From positions 79,439 through 143,438 of the forward strand of contig JAFDWH010000017.1 in NCBI GenBank assembly GCA_018268595.1: DNA of 64,000 nucleotides, in the 5' to 3' direction. This stretch comes from Actinomycetota bacterium. GTDB taxonomy: Bacteria; Actinomycetota; Thermoleophilia; Solirubrobacterales; Solirubrobacteraceae. The notes under the pieces were generated by a model. The model did not search any database. It was not told the DNA's origin and saw nothing but the letters and a program-made list of their open reading frames with translations. This document shows, in pieces, positions 52,349-60,072 of the stretch. Position numbers and translations under genes: made by a program. Positions within the stretch are counted from its first letter, which is position 1. Every line of letters starts with the position of its first letter.

Positions 52349-52758
52349 ATGACCGCATCGACCGCACGCACGCACGTCTCGACCGCTGACGCGCCCGCTG
52401 CGATCGGCCCGTACAGCCAGGCGATCCGCCACGGCGACACGCTCTACTGCTCGGGTGCGCTGCCGCTCGACCCGGCGGACGGCTCGCTGGTGACGGACTC
52501 GCCGGCGGCCGAGACGACGCGCTGCCTGGAGACCTGCAGGCGGTCTGTCGCGCCGCTGGGACCGAGCTGGCGAACGCGCTGCGGATGACGGTGTACACGA
52601 CGCGGCTGGAGCGCTTCGCGGAGATCAACGACGCCTACGCCGCGTTCTTCGGCGACGCGCCGCCGGCGCGCGTGACGATCGGCGTCGCCGCGCTGCCGAA
52701 GGACGTGCATGTCGAGATCGACGCGATCGTCGCGATCGCGCCGACGGCTCGCTCCTGA
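52349..52758 (+). pseudogene. RidA/YjgF family gene with a one-base frameshift
   Basis: ATG 52349 opens MTASTARTHVSTADAPAAIG then PYSQAIRHGDTLYCSGALPL, a typical RidA start. At about 52532 the frame breaks: CGC-TGC-CTG-GAG is followed by AC instead of a full codon (AAC expected), and the rest of RidA continues in another frame as LQAVCRAAGTELANALRMTV through FGDAPPARVTIGVAALPKDV to TGA 52756-52758. One base is missing, so either the gene is dead or the assembly has an error. If intact it would be 136 residues. It closes the LinD2-hyuAB2 operon. Confidence 0.85.
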
Positions 52759-52815
52759 CACGGGTCCCGGCTCGCCGCCGCGCCCATGCGGCGGAGCGGC
52801 CGATAGGTTTGCCCC

Positions 52816-53214
52816 GTGCCCTTCACACTCAGGAACATCAAGGAATTGGAAGACGTCGGCGCCAACTTCGACGGTGCGCCGGACCTGGAGTTCCGCCTGG
52901 CGACCGCGGCGCTCGGGCTCGAGCAGTCCGGCCTGGGCTATCAGCGAGTCCCGCCCGGCTATCGCTTCCCGTATGGCCATACGCACAAGACGCAGGAGGA
53001 GGTGTACGTGGTCCTGCGCGGGAGCGGGCGGATGAAGCTCGACGACGAGATCGTCGCGTTGAAGGCGTGGGACGCGGTGCGCGTCGGGCCCGGCACGTGG
53101 CGCGGCTACGAGGCCGGCCCGGACGGCCTCGAGCTGCTCGTCATCGGCGCGCCGAATCTCGGCGACGCTCCCCGCGACGACGTCGAGGGCCGGCGCGACT
53201 GGTGGGCCGGCTAG
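52816..53214 (+). CDS. Cupin domain protein (132 aa)
   Basis: Starts at GTG 52816. One cupin barrel: FPYGHTHKTQEEVYVVLRGSGR (two His, Glu), then AWDAVRVGPGTWRGYEA. Looks like the widespread small cupins linked to mannose-6-phosphate isomerase-like folds; in the second motif the usual His is Trp (GTWRGY). Function unknown. It is about 58 bp after the broken ridA and may or may not belong to that operon. Confidence 0.78.
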   Translation: MPFTLRNIKELEDVGANFDGAPDLEFRLATAALGLEQSGLGYQRVPPGYRFPYGHTHKTQEEVYVVLRGSGRMKLDDEIVALKAWDAVRVGPGTWRGYEAGPDGLELLVIGAPNLGDAPRDDVEGRRDWWAG

Positions 53215-53427
53215 CTCGAGCCCCGCGCTGCTACCGTCGGTCGTGCGGCCGTCACGGTGACGGTCGTCCGGACGAGAGCCCGCGCCGTACCCGGAGCGAC
53301 GACGGCGTGGAAATGAACCCGGTCGGCGGCCACGCGGCCTGAGCCGCCGCCGCGCTCTATTGCCCGCCGAGCCCTTCCCGTTCGAGTCGATATGCGCTTG
53401 CGATTCGGGTGGTCTCGCGTCGAGGCC
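53215..53427. other. Intergenic stretch between convergent genes
   Basis: About 213 bp. It holds a short perfect palindrome, CCGTCAC-g-GTGACGG (53249-53263), which may be a terminator stem. I see no gene. Confidence 0.35.
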
Positions 53428-54282
53428 TCAGTCGCCTTCGACCCTGCCTATCTCGACCGCCTGCCATCGCTCGTGTTCCTCGGAAATCGGGAATTCCTCG
53501 TCAGCGGCTTCCAGGCGCGCGTTGAACGCGTCTGCGATCGGCTCCATGAGCGCGCTCCCTCCGGCGACGGTTTGACCGAGCATCACGTAATTGACGACCT
53601 CCCACACGACCGCGCCGGCCCAGACGGTGTGGTAGGCACGCACACCCCAGTCCGGGTCGGGCCCGACCACGAGCGTTCGCCGCGTCACCGACACGCCGCG
53701 CTGTGTCGATGACCGTTGCAGGTGCGCACTTGAGGACAGCCCGCGGTAGAGCGCCTCCAACAGCTCCCGGCGACTGTCGAATCCCTCCTCTCCTGCTGTT
53801 TGCCGTCGCGCGTTCTCACGTCTGTCGCTGCGCTCGATCGCCTTGCGGATCGTGGAGGGCTTCGGCGGGACGTCTCTGAGCCACTGGCGCAACAGACTGG
53901 TCTCTTCGGGATCGACGAACACCTGGATCAGGAGGTTGGCCTCGTGAATTGCCCGTGCGGTCGCAAAGCACTCCTCGCCCAAGCCCGCCTCGATCTGGGC
54001 GAGCAGGCCGTAGGTCATCGAGATCGTGCGAGCGCTCACCTGCCAGACGGCGGTCCAGCGCGTGTCCGCGGTCAGGTCGAGAACCGACGTGTCGAGTGGG
54101 ATCCGCAGCAGCTCGCCGAGATCGTCGAGCACGCTCCGGTAGGCCGCGAGCCGACCTTCGATCGACGTCTGCACGTGGTGGCGCGTCTCCTCGAACAGAT
54201 CTTCTGCTGCTCTGCGCGCGCGCACCGTCTCCCCGGACAACTCGGCGTCGGCGAAGAACGGTGCGAGGTTGTCGCTGGTCAT
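53428..54282 (-). CDS. Hypothetical protein, DUF5677-like
   Basis: 284 residues, largely helical: ARTISMTYGLLAQIEAGLGE, CFATARAIHEANLLIQVFVD, RRELLEALYRGLSSSAHLQR. The pattern of a helical domain with AR-x-IHEA resembles DUF5677-type proteins, some of which have HEPN-like folds, but no R-x4-6-H motif is seen. GC and codon use are slightly lower than neighbours, hinting at transfer. No partner gene is adjacent; it is divergent from the S4 gene by 63 bp. Confidence 0.6.
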   Translation of the reverse strand: MTSDNLAPFFADAELSGETVRARRAAEDLFEETRHHVQTSIEGRLAAYRSVLDDLGELLRIPLDTSVLDLTADTRWTAVWQVSARTISMTYGLLAQIEAGLGEECFATARAIHEANLLIQVFVDPEETSLLRQWLRDVPPKPSTIRKAIERSDRRENARRQTAGEEGFDSRRELLEALYRGLSSSAHLQRSSTQRGVSVTRRTLVVGPDPDWGVRAYHTVWAGAVVWEVVNYVMLGQTVAGGSALMEPIADAFNARLEAADEEFPISEEHERWQAVEIGRVEGD

Positions 54283-54345
54283 TGCCGTCGAGCGTAGGGG
54301 CGGTCGAGTCGACTCGCGCCATCTCCCACTATCGTCCGCCGCCGC

Positions 54346-54552
54346 ATGCGCGAGGTCCCGATCCGCGACGACACGATCCGCCTCGGCCAGCTGCTGAAGC
54401 TGGCCGACCTGGCGGACTCCGGCGCGGACGCGAAGGAGCTGCTCGCCGATGGCGCCGTGCGCGTCAACGGCGAGCCGGAGCAGCGGCGCGGCCGCCAGCT
54501 GCGGCGCGGCGACGTCGTCGAGGCGGCCGGCGAGACGATCCGCGTCGCCTGA
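54346..54552 (+). CDS. S4-domain RNA-binding protein (YaaA/YbcJ type)
   Basis: 68 residues forming one S4 domain: IRLGQLLKLADLADSGADAK then LLADGAVRVNGEPEQRRGRQ and LRRGDVVEAAGETIRVA. Such stand-alone S4 proteins bind structured RNA, often rRNA. Convergent with the next small gene, 9 bp between stops. Confidence 0.88.
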   Translation: MREVPIRDDTIRLGQLLKLADLADSGADAKELLADGAVRVNGEPEQRRGRQLRRGDVVEAAGETIRVA

Positions 54553-54561
54553 CGCGGGCGG

Positions 54562-54771
54562 CTACTTGCGCCGCGCCTCCTTCAGCTCCCGCTTCGGCAC
54601 GCGCGCGACGACCACGTAGCGGCCGTCGGCCGTGCGCCGCTCGGCGAAGCCCATCGCCTTCAGCCGCTCCAGCGTCACCGGGCAGCGCTTGCAGCGCGGC
54701 CGCGACTTGCAGCACTTCCGCTTCGGCTTGAGCTCGGTTCCGGGGGTGAGCCGCTTCTTCGCCTTCGCCAT
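54562..54771 (-). CDS. Small Cys-rich basic conserved protein (69 aa)
   Basis: MAKAKKRLTPGTELKPKRKC with the cluster CCKSRPRCKRCP, then a basic helix. Four Cys could bind zinc, and the very basic charge suggests nucleic-acid binding. It is a conserved type in actinobacteria; no function known. Ends convergently with the S4 gene and is 13 bp downstream of the SDR gene. Confidence 0.7.
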   Translation of the reverse strand: MAKAKKRLTPGTELKPKRKCCKSRPRCKRCPVTLERLKAMGFAERRTADGRYVVVARVPKRELKEARRK

Positions 54772-54784
54772 CCCGCTCGGGAGG

Positions 54785-55612
54785 CTAGCGCCGCATCAGC
54801 GGCTCGAGCCGCTCCAGCACGTCCTGGTAGCGCACCGGGGCGACGCGCGTCAGCAGCGCGAGGAAGCCCGCGTCGGGGCCGACGAGGATGCGTCCGCGAC
54901 CACGCTCGACGCCCTCGTGGATGATCTGCGCGGCCTTCTCCGGCGAGGTGCGCGCGACTCTTCTGAAGTCGCGCTTGAGCACCTCGTGGTCTCTGTTGCC
55001 GCGGTCGTCGACGTGGAAGCGCGCGTGCTCGACGATGTTCGTGTTGACCCCGCCGGGGTGGACCGCGACGGCGCGCACGCCGGTCGCGCGCAGCTCTGCG
55101 CGCAGCGACTCGGTGTAGCCGCGCACCGCGAACTTCGACGCGCAGTACGCGCTCTGCGTCGGGAAGCCGATCAGCCCGAACACGCTCGAGACGTTCACGA
55201 TCGCGCCGGCGTCCTGCTCCAGCAGGATCGGCAGGAACGCGCGGGTGCCGTGGATGACGCCCCACATGTTCACGTCGATCACCCACTCGTCGTCCTCGTG
55301 GGCGGCGTCGGCGGCGGTCTGCGAGACGGTCACGCCGGCGTTGTTGAAGACCATCCCGAGCGGCGCGGGCGCCCACTCGCGCACCTCCGCGGCGAACGCC
55401 ATCTGCCCGCCGCGGTCGCGCACGTCGAGTCTGCGCGCCAGCACCGGGCCGGCGATCGTCTCGGCTGTCTCGCGCAGGTCGTCCTCGTTCCAGTCGCAGA
55501 TCGCCACGGGCGAGCCGTGACGCGCGAGCCGCTGCGCCATCGCGCGCCCGATGCCGGAGCCCGCGCCGGTGATGACCGCCGTGCGGCCGGAGACGATCGT
55601 TCCGCGCGCCAT
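54785..55612 (-). CDS. Short-chain dehydrogenase/reductase
   Basis: 275 residues. Classical SDR: TAVITGAGSGIGRAMAQRLA cofactor motif, FNNAG, catalytic NVSSVFG and Y-x3-K in SAYCASKFAVRGYTESLR, and PGGVNTNI. It oxidises or reduces an alcohol/ketone with NAD(P). A typical general-purpose actinobacterial SDR; substrate unknown. Confidence 0.9.
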   Translation of the reverse strand: MARGTIVSGRTAVITGAGSGIGRAMAQRLARHGSPVAICDWNEDDLRETAETIAGPVLARRLDVRDRGGQMAFAAEVREWAPAPLGMVFNNAGVTVSQTAADAAHEDDEWVIDVNMWGVIHGTRAFLPILLEQDAGAIVNVSSVFGLIGFPTQSAYCASKFAVRGYTESLRAELRATGVRAVAVHPGGVNTNIVEHARFHVDDRGNRDHEVLKRDFRRVARTSPEKAAQIIHEGVERGRGRILVGPDAGFLALLTRVAPVRYQDVLERLEPLMRR

Positions 55613-55675
55613 CGCCGGGCACCTTGGCAGGCGGCGGCGCGCGGTGCGCCGATCGGCCCGTCCGTGCGGCTCAGC

Positions 55676-56239
55676 TCAGCCGCTGCTGCTGGGCGCGGCC
55701 AGCCCGGGCGGCGTCGCCGGGGTGATCTGCACGAGCACGACGTCGAAGTACGTCGTCGCCTTCTGGAGCAGCGGGTTGGTCGTGAAGCCGAGGCTCGGCG
55801 GCACGATTATCTGGCGGCGGCCGCCGACCCTCATGCCGGGGATTCCTTGCCACCAGCCGTCGATCACGACGCCGTGTTCGATCTGCGTTTCGAACGGTCT
55901 TCTTCTGTGCCACGATTCTTCGAGCGGTCTGCCGGTGACCCAGTCGGTCGCTATGAATTCGAAGATCCCCTTGTCGCCGACGCGGATCGGGGGGCCGACG
56001 CCTCTTCTGACTTCCCTCACGACGAGCTGGTCGACCCTCGCGCCGGGGTGCGGGCCGGGGTTCCTCGGCTTCGCTTCGCGCGTGATGTAGTGCAGGACTC
56101 TTTGCGCCGGCGCCCTCGTCGTCGAGGACCCCGTCGTGGTCTGTTGGGCGCTCGTGCTCGTCCTCGAGCCCGAGTCGCTTCCACAGCCGGCGATCACAAG
56201 CGCGACCACGACCGCGGCACAGCAGAGCGGAAGGCGCAT
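55676..56239 (-). CDS. FKBP-type peptidyl-prolyl isomerase lipoprotein
   Basis: 187 residues. Lipoprotein signal MRLPLCCAAVVVALVIAGC (Cys19), a Ser/Thr linker, then a FKBP fold: RVGDKGIFEFIATDWVTGRP, IEHGVVIDGWWQGIPGMRVG and GGRRQIIVPPSLGF. It speeds proline isomerisation in exported proteins. Several FKBP active-site residues (the V-I-x-G-W loop, tyrosine positions) are recognisable but partly changed. Lower GC than the neighbouring SDR. Confidence 0.85.
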   Translation of the reverse strand: MRLPLCCAAVVVALVIAGCGSDSGSRTSTSAQQTTTGSSTTRAPAQRVLHYITREAKPRNPGPHPGARVDQLVVREVRRGVGPPIRVGDKGIFEFIATDWVTGRPLEESWHRRRPFETQIEHGVVIDGWWQGIPGMRVGGRRQIIVPPSLGFTTNPLLQKATTYFDVVLVQITPATPPGLAAPSSSG

Positions 56240-56326
56240 CCCCCGATTTCCCCCAATCCGGCGTAATGCCTCGATTCGTGCAGGGGCGAACCTACCTGAC
56301 CGCGTTCACGCGATGCGCCGGTTGTG

Positions 56327-56884
56327 TCAGCGGAAGCGGCCCGGCTCCCACAGCGGCTCGTCGCCCTCGACGGCGCCGCGGGAGAGGATGAACAGCAGGT
56401 CGGAGAGGCGGTTGAGGTAGCGCACGACCTGCTCGCCGACCTCGTCCTCGCCGCACGCGATCGCCGCGCGCTCGGCGCGGCGGCAGACGGTGCGGCAGAC
56501 GTGCAGCTGCGCCGCCGCGGGCGTGCCGCCGGGGATCACGAACGATCTCAGCTTCGGCAGGTCGGCGTTGACCTCGTCGCAGCGCTGCTCGAGCCACGTC
56601 GTCTGCTCCGGCGTGACGCGCAGCCGCGTGCGGTCGCCGCCGTGCGGCACCGCGACGTCGGCGCCGACGTCGAACAGGTCGTTCTGGACGTGCTGGAGCC
56701 ACGGCACGTAGCGCTCCGGCATCCCGGCGCTCGTGAGCGCGACGCCGAGGTGCGCGTTCAGCTCGTCGATCGTCCCGTACGCCTCGATCCGCGGGTGCGT
56801 CTTCGGCACGCGGCTCATGTCGCCGAGGTGCGTCTCGCCTCTGTCGCCGTGCCGCGTGTAGATGCGCGTGAGGTTGACGGTCAT
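56327..56884 (-). CDS. pduO: Cob(I)alamin adenosyltransferase, PduO type
   Basis: 185 residues. PduO-family signatures: IYTRHGDRGETHLGD (ATP-binding), YGTIDELNAHLGVA, FDVGADVAVP, and the CRRAER and YLNRLSDLLF motifs that bind cobalamin and ATP. It makes adenosylcobalamin from cob(I)alamin and ATP. It is divergent from the cobalamin-riboswitch operon, 62 bp from the riboswitch start, linking B12 activation and uptake. Confidence 0.93.
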   Translation of the reverse strand: MTVNLTRIYTRHGDRGETHLGDMSRVPKTHPRIEAYGTIDELNAHLGVALTSAGMPERYVPWLQHVQNDLFDVGADVAVPHGGDRTRLRVTPEQTTWLEQRCDEVNADLPKLRSFVIPGGTPAAAQLHVCRTVCRRAERAAIACGEDEVGEQVVRYLNRLSDLLFILSRGAVEGDEPLWEPGRFR

Positions 56885-56946
56885 CCTGTCGCAGTCTACG
56901 ACGAGCCTCGACGCGATTCGCGTGACGCCCGCGATAGCATCCGCTC

Positions 56947-57112
56947 GTCCATAGGTCGGTGGCGATGGGAAGACCGGTGCGAATCCGGCGCGGACCCGCC
57001 ACTGTCATCGGGGACGCTCCCCGCACGCGCAGCACGACTGCGCAGCCACTGGGCGGCACCGCCGCCCGGGAAGGCGCGGAGAGTAGGCCCGAGAGCCAGG
57101 AGACCAGGCCCC
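56947..57112 (+). promoter_or_regulatory. Cobalamin (AdoCbl) riboswitch
   Basis: Core elements in order: GGGAAGACCGGTGCGAATCC near 56968, CGCCACTGTCA near 56998, GCCACTGGGCGG near 57045, the CCCGGGAAGGCG loop and the B12-box-like GAGAGCCAGGAGACC (57091-57105). These match the conserved cobalamin riboswitch. It lies in the leader of the DUF4430-ECF operon, 50 bp before the first start codon, and would shut expression when B12 is plentiful. Confidence 0.93.
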
Positions 57113-57156
57113 CGACCGCACGTTCCATACGCCCTCGCGGAAAGGGGTGGCTGCAT

Positions 57157-58221
57157 ATGCCTCGTAGGATCATCGGCTCGGTCGTCGGAGCGCTCGCCGC
57201 GGCGAGCCTCGTGGCGCCGGTCGCGCACGCCGGCGCGCCGGCCAAGGTCTCGGTGCGCGCCGAGGCGCCCGGCAGAACGCTGGCAGACGCGACCGTCACG
57301 ACCACGCGCGCGCAGGTCAAGCCCGACGGCGCGCACGGCTGCTCCGGCACGAGCGCCGGCGGCGCGCTGTGGCAGGCGACGCACGGCGGCTGGAGCGGCA
57401 CCTGGTTCGACTCCTTCGGCGACTTCACGGTCGACGCGATCGACGGCGTCAGAGGACCGGCCGACTTCAGCGCGTACTGGGCCTTCTGGCTCAACGGCAA
57501 GCTGTCCACGAAGGGCGTCTGCGGGACCGAGCTGCAGGCCGGCGACACGGTGCTCGAGTTCCTCTGCACCTCCACGCCCGACTTCTCGAGCTGCACGAAC
57601 CTGCCGCTCGAGCTGCAGGTCGTGCGCCCGCGCGGGACGAAGGTCGTCGTGAAGGTCGTGCTGCTGAAGGGCGACGGCACCAGCACGCCGGTCGCCGGCG
57701 CGACCGTCGCCGGCGGCGCCCAGGCGGTCAGAACGGGCGCCGACGGCCGCGCGACCGTCGCGCTGCGGCTCGGCCAGTCGACGCTGCGCGCGACGCACGC
57801 GGGCGACGTGCCGTCGGGTCGGCTGCACTGCGTGCGCGGCGCTCACGGCGGCCGCTGCGGCAGCGCCGACCGCACGCCCCCGGCGCTGACGCTGAAGGGG
57901 ATCGCCGACGGGCAGGCGTTCGACGCCGCGCACGCGCCGCGCGTGCTGCGCGGGACCGCGCGCGACCCCGAGGGCGCGAGCGTGACGCTGCGGCTGACGC
58001 GCCGCCTCGACGGCCGCTGCACGCGCTTCGACGCCGACCGCGGCGCGTTCCGCCCGTGTGCGCGCGCGCCGCGTGCGCCGTTCGACGCGGGCGACCGCGC
58101 GACGTGGTCGTTCCTGCTGCCGCAGCGGCTCGGCGCCGGCAGCTACCGGCTCGACGCGATCGCGACGGACGGCGCCGGCAACCGCCGCGTGCTGCACGTC
58201 CGCTTCACGGTGGCGGGCTAG
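57157..58221 (+). CDS. Exported DUF4430 protein with Ig-like domains (B12 locus)
   Basis: 354 residues from ATG 57157. Signal peptide ends at VAHAGAP. Residues about 30-150 form a DUF4430 domain (TWFDSFGDFTVDAIDGVRGP, YWAFWLNGKLSTKGVCGTEL with the Y/W-G-x-N-G pattern), the fold of the C-terminal domain of human intrinsic factor/transcobalamin. A carboxypeptidase-regulatory-like repeat and an Ig-like domain follow. Immediately controlled by the riboswitch, it is likely a secreted or surface B12/corrinoid-binding protein. Confidence 0.78.
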   Translation: MPRRIIGSVVGALAAASLVAPVAHAGAPAKVSVRAEAPGRTLADATVTTTRAQVKPDGAHGCSGTSAGGALWQATHGGWSGTWFDSFGDFTVDAIDGVRGPADFSAYWAFWLNGKLSTKGVCGTELQAGDTVLEFLCTSTPDFSSCTNLPLELQVVRPRGTKVVVKVVLLKGDGTSTPVAGATVAGGAQAVRTGADGRATVALRLGQSTLRATHAGDVPSGRLHCVRGAHGGRCGSADRTPPALTLKGIADGQAFDAAHAPRVLRGTARDPEGASVTLRLTRRLDGRCTRFDADRGAFRPCARAPRAPFDAGDRATWSFLLPQRLGAGSYRLDAIATDGAGNRRVLHVRFTVAG

Positions 58222-58225
58222 CGCG

Positions 58226-59164
58226 ATGCCGCGCCCGCGCCTCCGCCTCGCGGCGCTCGCCGCCCTTGCGCTGACGCTCGTCGCCGGTCTCGCCGGCTGC
58301 GGGCTCGGCGCGGGCAAGGGCGGCACCGGGGCGCGCATGCTCGTCACGCGTGACTTCGGCGCCAGACAGGTGGGGGCGCGGATCGCGCAGGACCTGCCGT
58401 CCTCCGAGACGGCGATGCGGCTGCTGCAGCGCAGCTTCGACGTGAAGACCCGCTACGGCGGCGGCTTCGTGCAGTCGATCGACGGGCTGTCCGGCGGTCG
58501 CGAGGGCGGCCGTCCGGTCGACTGGTTCATCTACGTCAACGGCGTCGAGAGCGAGGTCGGCGCGGCCGACGTGCAGCTGCACGACGGCGACCGCATCTGG
58601 TGGGACCGGCACGACTGGGGTGCGACGCCGCACATCCCGGCGGTCGTCGGCCAGTTCCCGGAGCCGTTCGCGCACGGCGCCGGCGGGAAGCGCTACCCCG
58701 TCGTGCTGGAGTGCGCGGACGACGCCGACGCCGCCTGCGCCACCGTCTCCGACCGGCTCGGCGCGGCCGGCGTGATCGCCGGCCGCCAGGCGCTCGGCAC
58801 GGGCGTCGGCGAAAGAACCGTGCGCGTGCTGGTGGGGCGCTGGAGCGAGCTGCGCGCCGACCAGGCGCTCGAGCAGATCGACCGCGGGTCGGCGGCGAGC
58901 GGCGTCTACGCGCGCTTCGCCGGCGGCGGCAGCAGCCTCCAGCTGCTCGACGCCGCCGGCAAGCCGGTCCGCACGCTGCGCGCCGGCGCCGGGCTCGTCG
59001 CGGCGACGCGCTTCGAGCAGCAGGCGCCGACGTGGACGATCACCGGCACGGACCTGACCGGGGTCGCGGCGGCGGCGCGCGCGCTCGACGAGCGCACGCT
59101 CGCGCGCCGCTTCGCGCTCGCGCTCGACGGCTCCCACGCGATCGGGCTGCCGACGGTGCCCTGA
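58226..59164 (+). CDS. DUF4430 lipoprotein (B12 locus)
   Basis: 312 residues, four bases after the previous stop. Lipobox LAGC (Cys25), then a DUF4430 domain: MLVTRDFGARQVGARIAQDL, TAMRLLQRSFDVKTRYGGGF, VDWFIYVNGVESEVGAADVQ, GDRIWWDRHDW. This is the small beta-grasp-like domain of transcobalamin-type proteins. The C-terminal half has no clear family. It may hold corrinoid next to the ECF importer. Overlaps the T-component start by 1 bp (TGATG). Confidence 0.8.
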   Translation: MPRPRLRLAALAALALTLVAGLAGCGLGAGKGGTGARMLVTRDFGARQVGARIAQDLPSSETAMRLLQRSFDVKTRYGGGFVQSIDGLSGGREGGRPVDWFIYVNGVESEVGAADVQLHDGDRIWWDRHDWGATPHIPAVVGQFPEPFAHGAGGKRYPVVLECADDADAACATVSDRLGAAGVIAGRQALGTGVGERTVRVLVGRWSELRADQALEQIDRGSAASGVYARFAGGGSSLQLLDAAGKPVRTLRAGAGLVAATRFEQQAPTWTITGTDLTGVAAAARALDERTLARRFALALDGSHAIGLPTVP

Positions 59165-60072
59165 TGCCGCTGCGCAGCGCCAGCCGGAGCGCCAGCCCGC
59201 TCCACGCCGCGCGCGCGGCGGTCGGCTGCGCGCTGTGCGCGGCGCTGGCGCTGCCGGCGCTGCTGTTCGACAGCCCGCCGGTGCTCGGCGCGGTCGCGCT
59301 GGCGGCGCTGCTGGCCGGCTGCGCGGCGGGCGCCGGGCGCCAGCTCGCGCGCGCGCTGCTGCTGGCGCTGCCGTTCACGCTCGTGATCGCGCTGCTGAAC
59401 CCGCTCGTCACGCGCAACGGCCTGACCGTGATCGCGCGCCTCGGCGAGGCGCCCGTGCTGGGCCGCGTGGACGTGACGCTGGAGGCGCTCGTGTACGGCT
59501 GCGTGCTGGGCCTGCGCGCGCTCGCGCTGATCCTCTGCTGCGCGCTGTACGCGGCCGTCGTCGACCCCGACGAGGTGCTGCGGCTGTTCCGCCGCGTCTC
59601 GTTCCGCTCGGCGCTGACGGCGACGCTCGCGACGCGGATGGTGCCGGTGCTGCAGCGCGACGGGCGCCGCATGGCGGACGCGCAGCGCTGCCGCGCCGGC
59701 GTCGCGCCCTCGCGCGTCGCGCTCGTGCGCGCGGTCGCGGCCGGCGCGCTCGACCGCGCGGTCGACGTGGCGGCGGCGCTGGAGGTGCGTGGCTACGGGA
59801 CCGCCCGGCGGCCGCCGCGCGTGCGCGCGTCCTGGTCGCGCCACGACGTCGCGTTCGCGCTCGTGGCGGCGCTGCTGCTCGCGCTGACGGTCGGCGCGCG
59901 GCTGGGCGGCGTGGCCCGCTTCGACGCGTACCCGCTCGTGCACGGCGGCTGGGGCGCGGGCACGTGGCTGCTGTCCGGCGCGCTCCTGCTGCTGCCGCTC
60001 GTCCCGTTCCTCGACCGCCGCGGGATCGAGCCGCGCGCGGCGGCGCTCGCGCTCGCATGGGGGCGGCGATGA
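59164..60072 (+). CDS. ECF transporter transmembrane T component
   Basis: 302 residues with about six to eight membrane helices. The EcfT/CbiQ signature in the coupling helices is present: RMVPVLQRDGRRMADAQRCR and the C-terminal ALEVRGYG motif that contacts the ATPases. Begins overlapping the lipoprotein stop and ends overlapping the ATPase start (ATGA). In this riboswitch operon it should drive corrinoid import. Confidence 0.9.
   Translation: MPLRSASRSASPLHAARAAVGCALCAALALPALLFDSPPVLGAVALAALLAGCAAGAGRQLARALLLALPFTLVIALLNPLVTRNGLTVIARLGEAPVLGRVDVTLEALVYGCVLGLRALALILCCALYAAVVDPDEVLRLFRRVSFRSALTATLATRMVPVLQRDGRRMADAQRCRAGVAPSRVALVRAVAAGALDRAVDVAAALEVRGYGTARRPPRVRASWSRHDVAFALVAALLLALTVGARLGGVARFDAYPLVHGGWGAGTWLLSGALLLLPLVPFLDRRGIEPRAAALALAWGRR

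Noticed and set aside
53249..53263. CCGTCAC-g-GTGACGG palindrome as another copy of a regulator site
   Set aside because: It occurs once only, between convergent gene ends, so it is more likely a weak terminator stem or chance.
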